A DNA stretch of 64,000 nucleotides, from assembly GCA_008360955.1 (NCBI GenBank), contig LUCM01008480.1:4262-68261 (forward strand), given 5' to 3'. The notes below the pieces were generated by a model. The model saw nothing but the letters and a program-made list of their open reading frames with translations, had not been told where the DNA came from and did no database searches. This document shows, piece by piece, positions 13,401 through 25,400 of the stretch; the stretch's first letter is position 1; every line of letters begins with the position of its first letter. The DNA is from Fasciolopsis buskii. Lineage: Eukaryota; Platyhelminthes; Trematoda; Plagiorchiida; Fasciolidae. The position numbers were made by a program, and so were the translations under genes.

Positions 13401-16400
13401 TAAGACGCTACTGCAGCCAACACACGGAACAAAGTCGAACTGTACAAGCGCACACTTTCAAGCATTCTGATTCGATAGAAAATGACAAGACGATCCCCAC
13501 TAATCACGGCTCTCTGTCATACCCTAGCTGACGTGTCCTCCGGACCTCAAGACTTGAGACACCTACTTTACCTATGTTCGCTGTACGTTTTCTCATTCCA
13601 CGTTACCACGTAATCTAACCTCAACATGCGTTATTCCACTCCATGAGAGGAAAGCAAAATACTGCACTGCATGTTAGACCAGTATTCGACATACGCGACA
13701 CGTGACCCACCTGGCGTAAATCATTAGGTTTCGTACGCTGAGATAAGGTATTCTCAGAATCCGCACCTAATACTAGATACCTAACCTCCACATTACTCAA
13801 CCGGTCACTCCATTCAGTCCTAGCTGTACTACGTACAGATCGATGGTCGAAAACCTCTAACTGACGAACATCGCCCACACGCATACTCCATGTCCCGCAA
13901 CCGTACAACAGAACTGAGCGCACTGCGGCACAGTGCGCACGACCTTTCAACTTCAGTGAAATATCAGGCCGACGGTACAAGTATTTCAGTCCAGCGTAAG
14001 CTGCACGAGCCTTGGATGCACGCGTATTTACCTCCGCTGTCGAACTGCTATCGTTCGACATGCAACTACCAAGGTAGGTAAAACGGTCTACAATCGTGAG
14101 TCCCTCTCCGCTCAGCACCAAGTTCGACACTGCTGCAGTCCAGTCCTGCAACAGCACTTTGCACTCTGAAGGTGCAAAGCACATGCCGAACCGAGCGACC
14201 GATCTCGACAGTCTATCTAGTGCCCGAACTTGGGGAAGTTCGTCGGGACGGGCTGCTTTTCCCCTCTTCAGAAGCCGAATATTCGGCTCTGCTTCCAATT
14301 CCGTTTGGGGGGTCAACAGATACCTCCCACGGATTCTCAGCTGCAGACGTTAGCCTAAATACGTTAGCGTGGGGCCAGCTAAACTGGTCCTTGAAATGCT
14401 CTGCCCACCGGTCTAGCCTTTGTTGTCTGCCATGGATGAACCCTCCATCCCTACTGCGCACGACTCCACTGACCGACGTTCGCCACCCACCGCTGTCGCG
14501 TATAAGCTTTAACAGTCTTTGGCTGTTACCTGAAGCGGCCACTACTTCCGTCTCTTCGACTATTTTAACTCACCAGTTTTCAAGTTCATTCTTAAGACTT
14601 ATCGTCAACTGACGCTGCAACTGGCGACGCATCTTATTCACTTCCTTGCAGTTACGGAGCTGGCGTTTTTGTTCTGTTAGACCCAGGACCCTTGTGAGAT
14701 CCAGTGTGTTTTTGAACGCTAGACCTTGCACCACAGGCGAAATCCGCTGCCAAATGCATTGCCTGCTTAATTTAATCCCACTGCTCGTCGAAGTTCTTAG
14801 TTCCTTGGATAGTTTCTATCCATAGCTGTTGCGAACAGCAGAATCAGATGAACGATCGACGGTTTGTGACCTGCGTCGCTGAGCGTTCAGCTGCAGCAAA
14901 AATCGCAATAAAACTAATGCATGGTCCGATTCGACGTACGTGGTCCAGTACGATCTACAGTTCTGGACAGAACTGCGCCAACGACAGCCTAATACAATAT
15001 TGTCGATCTGACTCAAAGTACCTGTCGAGTTAGAGCGCCATGTCGCTGTGCGACGCGGATTGCGTCGGAAATTTGTACTAGATAGAAAAAAATGATTATC
15101 TTCACAGAATTGGAGAAGTCTTTCCCCGTTATCCGTTCGTTGAACAGGCAAGGCGCATAGCCCACCTAAACAGGATTCCGATGCACTCAGTTTTCCAACT
15201 TGTGTATTAAAATCACCTGCTACCACTACAATGTCAGCGCGTTTGCTCTTCCGAACAAGAGTGACGAGGCTATCGTAAAACTCGTCTTTCTCCATATCAG
15301 TGCTGCAGTCTGTTGGAGCGTATGCCGAGATAACAAATAAACTACGCCTAACACTACTATCCTTTCGGACGCCGACTGATCCCTGCAGTCTCATGCCACA
15401 CAAGCGACTGTTGACTGGGATCCAATCTAAAAGGGCTGCTTCAGCCTTCTCACTCAAGACTATTCCTACACCACGTTGACGCACAGCTTGAGCTGCTTCA
15501 TTTCCTGAAGTGCGAAGAAAATATCTTGACGAGACGTTTGGCGCAGTTAGTTGAATTACTCTACTCGAATCCTGAATTCGTGTTTCACTCACGCAGCAGA
15601 CATCAATCGAAAGTGAGTCAGTCCACTGTCAGAGCCAAACATGCCTGTTGGCCAGCCTGCATTAAAGTGCGCACCTTGAAGGAACTACTCACTGCACTAC
15701 TTTACAATAGACCTTTGTGAGTATCGGGCGTGTTATTAGTGGGGACACTATCGGTAGGCAGATGGGGCCAAGAGAGAGGTTGAATAAAAGAGGGATATCT
15801 GAGGAGTAGCGTACTTGTCACCGCGGATCCCGCTCGATGCAGTGAGTAGCGCGGTCCTGATTATCCTGCGAGACGACCAACCCAGTACGGAATTATTCTT
15901 AGGGTTGCAAATCGTGACTATCGATGGACGAGTACTGCTAGGGAGTCCAGTCGCTATGCAAAAGAGAGATTAGGGTTCTGACGCGATGCCTTTGGTTTTG
16001 ACAAGAACCTGATCGCAAGGCAACGGAGTATGCATAGCTGAGTGGAAGCCCATCTACTTGAATCAATTATTCTTCCACTCCTTTTTCGACTGAGCTGCCA
16101 AATCAGATCAATCCCCGGCCGGGGGCACCAGGAGGCTATTTCATCAAACCTCTACCCATTGGCCTTCCAGGCATGATTAGGTCTTCGGCTCCAGATAAGC
16201 CATCCTGTATAGCTCGTTGGATCATGGAGGCACGCAAGCCGTCACACCACGTCAAGGTGTAGTCTCTTTTCCGAAGCTAAAATATTAAATTTTGGTTGGA
16301 GAACAGCACAAAGGAGTTTTGCACATTTTGAAAATTGGGATGCAAAAATTCGGAAACAAATATTTGGGAGAAACATTTGGGAATGCAAACTTGGTGAGGA

Positions 16401-19400
16401 TGACCAACTGCATTTGGACCAGGATAACCAATAAAGGGAACAGACTGTCAGAGGGCGATCTGGACAGCAAGCATGCTATTAGGGACATAAGAGCGGGAAT
16501 GAAATAACTACTGGACGACCGGTTGGTGACCACTTGCAGATTTGGGTAGGGCCTGCGTTCAGACTTTGAGGTCCTTGCTTTGAAGCTAGTTAACTAAGTG
16601 GAGATCAGGTTTTAGTTCTGTCTCATAGTTGACAGCGGGATTTCATTGTGGAATGTCAGACATTTTTTACATTGTAACCAATAACTGCAGCCGTGCTTCA
16701 CACCGGTTGCGTTTTTTTGTTACACTCAAATTGTGGATTGGCGTACATGCTCAAGAGCTATTGTTCTTACTTTTACTGATGGTGGCCAAAAACGATGTCC
16801 AACCAAAGTTACGCATTGTCACTCAATGATCATTTTCTGCTGGCTGAGCTCAGGAGTAGAAAAGTAATCTTTTCGCTTGTCATCAGATTGATACAATTAT
16901 AAATCATACAAAACTTACGACTTCAACACTAGGCATTAATTAGCATACAGTGGAAAGGGACAAGTAGTACTTGGCGAAACAAACGGTCAAACCTCACGGA
17001 GTTCAGCGCAGATTCCAGTCTCACGTTCACAATAGCCCTGACGGCGGATTAGACCGGATGTTTTAATTGTGAGCCCTTGACTCAAAAACGGCTTTCGCGC
17101 CAACGGGGTCGCGAGAATTGAAACGAGGCCTCTAACCAGCTTCATTGAGAACAACGAAGCTAGGGGAGCGTAATGACGGCGACCGACATCCAGCAACTAA
17201 GCATGAAGTCCATATCATGTGTGCAGAGTGCTCTAGGTTGCTTATGCTGCGAGTCGGGCTCGGAAATAGTGACCTCTCATCTTTACGCAACCAACAAGAA
17301 AAAAAGCAATTTCTGGGGCGAAACATTTGGTTGAACCAATAGTGTGTGCTTATACGAGATAGAAAAAGAGGAACATTGGAAGAGGAAAGAGTAAAGGTAG
17401 GGTAATTTGGCAAAGTTTGATTAGAACCAAAGTAAAAGGCAGAAACCTTAGGTTTCTTGTTTTGGTCGCAGGGATCATTCAAAGCATTACAGATGATAGA
17501 GGTTGGAAGAGCGAAAGTTTCGGGATGTGGCGTTAGTAAGGGAACAGGATATTTGGATATCGATGACAGGAGAGTAAGCGGTCAGTCTTGCTGCAAAATA
17601 TTTAGTTAAATCAATGCCGTGTTGATGATTTATTCGAAAATCGAACGGTTTTAACAAAAATGAACAAATAAAACGACTTTGACAACTCTATTGTGGGGGG
17701 GGCGGTTGAACTGTTGTTTTAAAACGGATGAGAACAGAGAGAATTGACAGTGCGAAACGGGATTGAATACAACGAGGAAGTCACAACAAGTACCATATAA
17801 AAGTATGATGGTAGAATTGGTTCGGGGAATCCGACATCACGCTTGAAAATCATGGATCATTGCGTTGTATGTAACTCTTAATTTGAAAATAGCGCGGACA
17901 GTGGGAGTAAGAAAAGTATTTGTGAGCTGTAAGAAATCGTGTCGAAATGCGGCAGATACACTGTTGTTTTCATCATTTCGAACACTTAGTTACCCNNNNN
18001 NNNNNNNNNNNNNNNNNNNNNNNNNNNNNNNNNNNNNNNNNNNNNNNNNNNNNNNNNNNNNNNNNNNNNNNNNNNNNNNNNNNNNNNNNNNNNNNNNNNN
18101 NNNNNNNNNNNNNNNNNNNNNNNNNNNNNNNNNNNNNNNNNNNNNNNNNNNNNNNNNNNNNNNNNNNNNNNNNNNNNNNNNNNNNNNNNNNNNNNNNNNN
18201 NNNNNNNNNNNNNNNNNNNNNNNNNNNNNNNNNNNNNNNNNNNNNNNNNNNNNNNNNNNNNNNNNNNNNNNNNNNNNNNNNNNNNNNNNNNNNNNNNNNN
18301 NNNNNNNNNNNNNNNNNNNNNNNNNNNNNNNNNNNNNNNNNNNNNNNNNNNNNNNNNNNNNNNNNNNNNNNNNNNNNNNNNNNNNNNNNNNNNNNNNNNN
18401 NNNNNNNNNNNNNNNNNNNNNNNNNNNNNNNNNNNNNNNNNNNNNNNNNNNNNNNNNNNNNNNNNNNNNNNNNNNNNNNNNNNNNNNNNNNNNNNNNNNN
18501 NNNNNNNNNNNNNNNNNNNNNNNNNNNNNNNNNNNNNNNNNNNNNNNNNNNNNNNNNNNNNNNNNNNNNNNNNNNNNNNNNNNNNNNNNNNNNNNNNNNN
18601 NNNNNNNNNNNNNNNNNNNNNNNNNNNNNNNNNNNNNNNNNNNNNNNNNNNNNNNNNNNNNNNNNNNNNNNNNNNNNNNNNNNNNNNNNNNNNNNNNNNN
18701 NNNNNNNNNNNNNNNNNNNNNNNNNNNNNNNNNNNNNNNNNNNNNNNNNNNNNNNNNNNNNNNNNNNNNNNNNNNNNNNNNNNNNNNNNNNNNNNNNNNN
18801 NNNNNNNNNNNNNNNNNNNNNNNNNNNNNNNNNNNNNNNNNNNNNNNNNNNNNNNNNNNNNNNNNNNNNNNNNNNNNNNNNNNNNNNNNNNNNNNNGACT
18901 GTTATGTTGCCGAGTTTGGTTGGTCTGTGCACACACTGAGGCACAAGACAAGTACTCGTGACGCACGATATCACAGGAGCGAGCACACAGCCTGTGGTCT
19001 AGTAGGGTACGAACACACACAGAGGTTGGAAACAAAAATTTCGGGCTCACCACTCAGGGCCCGTAGTCGCACAACGAACGGAACAGATCTGCTGCTCCCT
19101 TGAATGAGCGCCACGCGGAACAATAAGCGACGCGAAATGCGAACAGCTAGCCAAGCCCGCTAGCGGAAGAGAGAAGACGAACACAGAGTACTGCCGCGCG
19201 TTTATTGGTGTCCCACCAACACAAGTCAGAATTCAAGTGAGCTCTATCGTTTATATAGTTTTGTCGGGTGGCCTTGATCGATGTGTGGACTAGCCAATCA
19301 CAGAACGGGCTTTTATGAATCTTTTCGCGGACATATAAAAATATTCAACCGCGCAATATTTAAAACAACGTCAATTTTGAAATATTAAGGAAAGGACAGA

Positions 19401-22400
19401 TTCTTTTAGAAAATTAATAGCAGGAATGAAATCTGCGGCTCCAAAAACCTTGGATTGGTCATCGACCATGCCACAGACAGTCGCCATCGATGTATAGGAT
19501 TAAAGTTTAGTTTGTTCTCGATTTTGCCATTATACCGGCATCCAGGACATTTATCTGATGCCTATGCAGTTGTTTTTCTTGAGGTGCACGCTCTATTAAG
19601 AAATACGTTCACAACTTCCTTTCATTTTTTAGTTAGACGTATCACATGCAGAGCTTCCCATTATCTGCCCTCGAGATTGTTCCACGTTCACGTTTTTAAC
19701 GTGACAATGGTATTCCTTGGTTTTTTTTTTGAATTCCATAATACTATCCATTAGTAGTCTGCCGTCTTGCATCGCGAACGTCTTTGTGCACCACGCCACC
19801 TTGTTTTTGCCCGGTGGGAGATCTCTGTGTCACCACACTTAATAACCTTCACTCTCCATGGGTAATGCATAGATAATGCATGACTAGCTTGATTGAGTAC
19901 TAAAATGGACAATGTTGTTGTTGTATCAAATATCGAGTGCTCTTTAAAACATGGATGGAATGAGCACTTCAAGGATCGGTCTAGCTGGCCCCACGCTAAC
20001 GTATTTAGGCTGACGTCTGCAGCTGAGAATCCGTGGGAGGTATCTGTTGACCCCCAAACGGAATTGGAACTAGAGCCGAATATTCGGCTTCTGAAGAGGG
20101 GAAAAGCAGCCGGTCCCGACGAACTTCCCCGAATTCTTTTCAATTTGGATGGGGAATCTCTGGTGAAATCAATTACCTCCTCGTTTCGTGATATTTGGAA
20201 CGAGGAGCGTATTCCGTTGTCGTGGGGTGAGTCACTGATTGTGACCATCTTTAAGAAGGGCACACGGAGTGACTGTAGCAATCACCTTAGGGTTAGTCTT
20301 ACTCCGATAGTTACCAAAGTGTTAGCTTCGATATTGCTGCGTCGTCTGACACCGATTCGTGAGAGTAATATCCGTGAACAGCAGGCCGAATTTCGGCCAG
20401 GTCGAGGTTGCATTCGGTCAGATATTCACTCTCCGACAGATACTCGAAACGAGCCACGCACACACCGGCGCCCTATGGTCGTAGTCGTCCTCGACTTGAA
20501 AGGTGCTTTCGACTCCGTGGATCGACCAGCATTATTAAGTGCTCTCCACCCGAAGGGTATGCCAACGAAGTTTGTAAACCTTTTGCGAGCATTGTACTCG
20601 CATACTTAAGTTCGCGTGGGGGTATACGGTGAACTATCAAGTTCATTCGAAACAACTAGTGGCGTTCGACAAAGGTGTCCCATCTCCCCATTCTTGTTCA
20701 GCTTCGTCATGAACGAGGTGATGGGAGATGCTTTGGGAGGTCTCCGGGATGTGGGAGTCGAACTGGGAAATGGGGGGAGGCTATGTGACCTAGATTGCGC
20801 AGATGACGTCGTGTGCCTGTTCGAGTCTGCAGACCATGCACAACGGGCACTAGATAGACTGTCGAGATCGGTCGCTCGGTTCGGCATGTGCTTTGCACCT
20901 TCAGAGTGCAAAGTGCTGTTGCAGGACTGGACTGCAGCAGTGTCGAACTTGGTGCTGAGCGGAGAGGGACTCACGATTGTAGACCGTTTTACCTACCTTG
21001 GTAGTTGCATGTCGAACGATAGCAGTTCGACAGCGGAGGTAAATACGCGTGCATCCAAGGCTCGTGCAGCTTACGCTGGACTGAAATACTTGTACCGTCG
21101 GCCTGATATTTCACTGAAGTTGAAAGGTCGTGCGCACTGTGCCGCAGTGCGCTCAGTTCTGTTGTACGGTTGCGGGACATGGAGTATGCGTGTGGGCGAT
21201 GTTCGTCAGTTAGAGGTTTTCGACCATCGATCTGTACGTAGTACAGCTAGGACTGAATGGAGTGACCGGTTGAGTAATGTGGAGGTTAGGTATCTAGTAT
21301 TAGGTGCGGATTCTGAGAATACCTTATCTCAGCGTACGAAACCTAATGATTTACGCCAGGTGGGTCACGTGTCGCGTATGTCGAATACTGGTCTAACATG
21401 CAGTGCAGTATTTTGCTTTCCTCTCATGGAGTGGAATAACGCATGTTGAGGTTAGATTACGTGGTAACGTGGAATGAGAAAACGTACAGCGAACATAGGT
21501 AAAGTAGGTGTCTCAAGTCTTGAGGTCCGGAGGACACGTCAGCTAGGGTATGACAGAGAGCCGTGATTAGTGGGGATCGTCTTGTCATTTTCTATCGAAT
21601 CAGAATGCTTGAAAGTGTGCGCTTGTACAGTTCGACTTTGTTCCGTGTGTTGGCTGCAGTAGCGTCTTATCTTTTTCTACCTGTGTAGGTCGACTCTCTG
21701 TTCCTCTGGGATGTTCACTTATTTTATAGACATATGTAACCTTGGGGAAAAGGCAGCGGTCAGTGAGGCTTGTCTTGCTGTTTAACGCTGGACGGTGATG
21801 ATGATGATGATGATGACGGACTTTCCGATGCAAAAAGCTAGTACGTTTGGTATGCACTGATGCTCATTGTTTCCTACTTTTTGTTGCTGTCTTTCGTCCT
21901 GTGAGATTCGTGAATGTTCTATTGAAATGAAAGTTGTTAGCTATCAGTCTTATATGGTGTTTTTCTTTGTAGAAAAGGTAATTAAAGTGCAGTTACTGCC
22001 TATTCAGAAGACGATACAAGAAACAAAATGTCTTTGTCGTACTGACGATTCAAAATTGGTAACCTTATCTACGGTACTGGAAGTTTGTGTCGGAATACTG
22101 GTTGAATACGTCCCTTCAGCTCTAGAGTAGCTTGATACTGGATGGAGCAACCGATGCCTTCCTCCATATATGGAGGCGGTTGTCCTACTAGGACGTATGT
22201 ACATGATTATGGCCTCTGAACTCGTTGGAAAAATGTATTGGTCCGCATGTTGTTGAAGCCCAGTTCTTCTAACCCGTCAGCACCGATTTTGTTGTGTTCG
22301 ATAGTTGTCTGCGCCAGATTTCCTGTGTTCTCCTTTGTTCTAAACTGCATTCGAACACACGAGGTCGTCACTTGACGTCAAACAGTAGCACAACAATATA

Positions 22401-25400
22401 TGCACGATTGAGTGAGGAAGAATATTGCACGAATTGGTATAGGCATCGGTGCGCCTCATATAATGGATGGGATGGATAACTCCTAAATGCAAAACGACAG
22501 AGCCTGCGACATAACAGAACACTAGCACGCTCTGACGTTAAGGATGCGATGAGACAGATTTGACCCCTCAAGTCTCGTTACACTACGTAATTTGAATGGC
22601 TTGTCCACTTCTTAGAGATAGAGCGAGAAGCACAGCACATCATACAGTGGCGTGTTCATCGATGATCCGCTAACATGAGCCATGAGTCACCTGAACTTTG
22701 CTGTCGCTCTTGAGCGGTAAACAAAACGACCAAACAAGAAACTGGGTTTCTAACAATCTTTGAGGCTATGTCGATGTTTTTATCGTGTAATACTCAAAAC
22801 ATTTTCAATTTCGAACTATCTCGAAAAAGGATAGATCATTATCGAAAAATAATTTCCGAAATGCAAAAATGTCAGAGTGAACTTCACCTTCAACATCCCT
22901 TTTTTGAGGCTGTTGATGCATCGAGCCTCTTGAATTTACCTAAAATCGCTTCGTAGGGTCACGTGCGCGGTATTAAATTTACCTATTTAACCTTGGACGT
23001 CGACATATTCGGCATTTTCAGAAGAATTTGTTCATCTGTGAAATTCTGGGAGTCAGTGGACTGCTGTCTCGTCTTATTTGTATCAAATCCATGTCAGCTT
23101 CCACTGTGACCTCCTGCAGCTGCAACCCATTCCGGCATTGAATGACTTCTCTTCGGGCTGGATGGCTAGATCTAAGGTTTCTGACGTAGACTGTGGAATC
23201 TTCGGACAGTCTCCTCCCGGCATATTTTGATGTTGCAATAACGCTTTGTGGATCAGTACTGTAGCTTGTTTCAGTGGTAATTGTCTACTTCTGACCAAAG
23301 TGAGCAAATAAGTACATCATTGATTATGGCTCGTCACGATGTATTGTTTCTTAGAATATAGCTATGCACGATGATCGTAAAATTCGAAGTGGAGGTTCAC
23401 ATCCGACCTCAGTAAGTCTGAAGCGATAGTCAACCACGGAATACTAGGACTGCTCACCTACTTCTTGACCATCTCTACATATCATGTTACCCTCTGTTAT
23501 TTGACTTGCATTTCTACGCTTTCTTCCAGGGTTGGATGCGGCAAGCCACTCAGGGTCTGGAACCAACGTTGGTCAATTTGAAGTTGTCAGCTGTGTCCGC
23601 ACTTGCACAAACGCTTCGGCGTTATACGAGTCTGAACCATCTGGCTCAGGCTGCACGTGCGGTTTTGAAGAACAGTAATCAAATCAACCAGATGCTGACT
23701 GATCTGAATCGTGTGGATTTTAATAACGTTCAGGTTAGCATTCGCTTTTGATTTCCCATTTTTGGTTGCGGAGACTTTTGTGCGTCTGTTGTCGTGTATT
23801 TTTGATTCGGGGAATGGATGTGTTACTTGACGATTCGTGATTTGTTCCTTGTCTCTTTGTAGCCGAAGTATGGTGGAGACCGGTAGTAAGCTTTGTAAAT
23901 ATACGGGTCATGTTGACTAGACTATCATCAGCAAAAGCTTATCAGGCAGTCATAATTTGTTTAATCCTATTTTTAAATTAACAAGCATTTCATTGCCCTG
24001 ACAAAGATGTCATACTGTTTTTGCCAATATAACTTGTACTAGGAACAAGCCTCTTGGGTTTGTCAATGCAGTGATGCGACTGTTGGCCAGTTGGAACAGG
24101 ACTTCAAACGCATCTTGCATAAACATGCTTCTTTGGAAGAATGGGCCCAATGGTTAGACAACGTTGTTTCCAGCATTTTACAGCCGCTGGAGGGAAACAG
24201 CGTGGCTTATACTCGTGCTGCTCACCAACTGATTTTAAAGTGGTCTTTTTATAGGTAAGTTCGATGAAATCATTTTTTTGTGGGCGGAACCGAGTTCGGT
24301 TCGAAGTGCATCAAAAAACCGAGGCACCATGTGAATTATCATGCATACTAGTTTATTGTTCAATAGCACAGCGTAGTGGAAATGGTTGTCAGTCTACCGA
24401 CGATCCTGTCGCTACAGATAGCTTTTGTCTAGACTGGTTTTGCACGCACATGCAACCAGCCCAAGGATAAATGTCAATAACTTGCCAACGATTTCTACTG
24501 CATTGTTAGTAAACAATACAGAAACTATTGTTTCGTTTGATTTCTTTCACATCCTTTGTAGTGATTATATTTGTGTTTGTTTTTTTTACAGTTCTATGGT
24601 GATTCGAGATTTAACTCTACGCTCAGCGGCAAGCTTTGGGAGCTTCCATCTCATCCGTCTTCTGTACGATGAATATATTTTCTATTTGGTGGAACACAAA
24701 GTGGCGGCTCATTTGGGTATGACTCCCGTGGCAGTAATGGGAGAGATGGGTCGAGTGAGTTCCTCCTACACATTTTTCGTCCGCTTGTGATGCTGTGAAC
24801 TTAAAATACGACTGCATTGAAACGACTAGTCACTGCAATTACAGACGCTTGTGATGAACTAGTCGATCTCATGGATGTGTTTACTTGTAGTCCGAGACAG
24901 AGTGACTGATTAGTATAACCAAAGATTCAACTGGAAACCCACATTTCGGTCCCACAGTGACTGTGGGAACTCATGTTTACTGATCGTCCCTGCGGAGATC
25001 TCAGTTCGCACTGAGGTCATTGACAAGGGTGTCCGAGCTGCTTTATAGAGCTCTGTTTAGTCAAAAATATTCTGTTTATGAGCCACAACTTGGCAATCAT
25101 AATTTTAACAGTGATCTTTCCTGTTGGTTTCTGCATGTTCATTTTTGTACCTTGTTAGTGTCTTGCTTAAACCCCAAGGGACAAATTTCCTGTCTAATCA
25201 AAAAACTTGAATTACGGTAAAACTATTAAGCAAAAACGTGCATCGTAAAAATAAGGTGACGAGACAGTTGCATATGGCAGCTTTTGATAGAACAAAGTAT
25301 TGCAACCTATGGGGAAATGTGTGCAAGCGTACAGCACTTTGACGGCATAAGGGAAAGGGAATTTAAAAGACTAGTTGGCCAATCTGGTAACATCTAGTGA

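Larger units (their letters stand above)
13262..16265 (-). mobile_element. RTE-type LINE with 5' UTR and endonuclease, RT core deleted
   Basis: Non-LTR retrotransposon on the minus strand. The 5' UTR begins near 16265 (acaccttgacgtggtgtgac). The apurinic-type endonuclease spans about 15690-14816, with [24 protein letters not shown] and [10 protein letters not shown] visible. A linker follows ([17 protein letters not shown], 14390-14350). Near 14235-14225 the sequence jumps from the [10 protein letters not shown] region straight into [13 protein letters not shown]. Compared with the copy at 19966-21830, about 0.7 kb carrying the reverse-transcriptase palm is missing. The C-terminal part ([15 protein letters not shown]) and 3' UTR are intact, ending in the ATC/GAT tail. 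The element cannot be autonomous. Confidence 0.88.
19966..21830 (+). mobile_element. RTE-type LINE, 5'-truncated copy with reverse transcriptase
   Basis: Plus-strand LINE cut at its 5' end just before [16 protein letters not shown]. The polymerase blocks appear in order: [15 protein letters not shown] entry, EFRPGRGC (20388-20411), [33 protein letters not shown], and DLDCADDVV where a YADD box is expected. The C-terminal [15 protein letters not shown] region and 3' UTR follow, ending in a GAT repeat at about 21800-21830. A frameshift and stop after LRALYSH (20607) and the Y-to-C change in the catalytic box make it inactive. It lies in opposite orientation to the copy at 13262-16265 and is nearly identical to it over their shared parts. 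Confidence 0.9.

Noticed and set aside
14172..14612. 146-codon plus-strand frame over the LINE
   Set aside because: Antisense shadow of the minus-strand LINE; the minus frame carries the retrotransposon motifs.
17865..19103. Long open frames across the N run on both strands
   Set aside because: They are open only because N codons contain no stops.
24950..24968. Perfect short inverted repeat TCCCACAGTGACTGTGGGA
   Set aside because: Only 8-bp arms with no U-run, neighbouring gene or repeat context; easily expected by chance in 64 kb.
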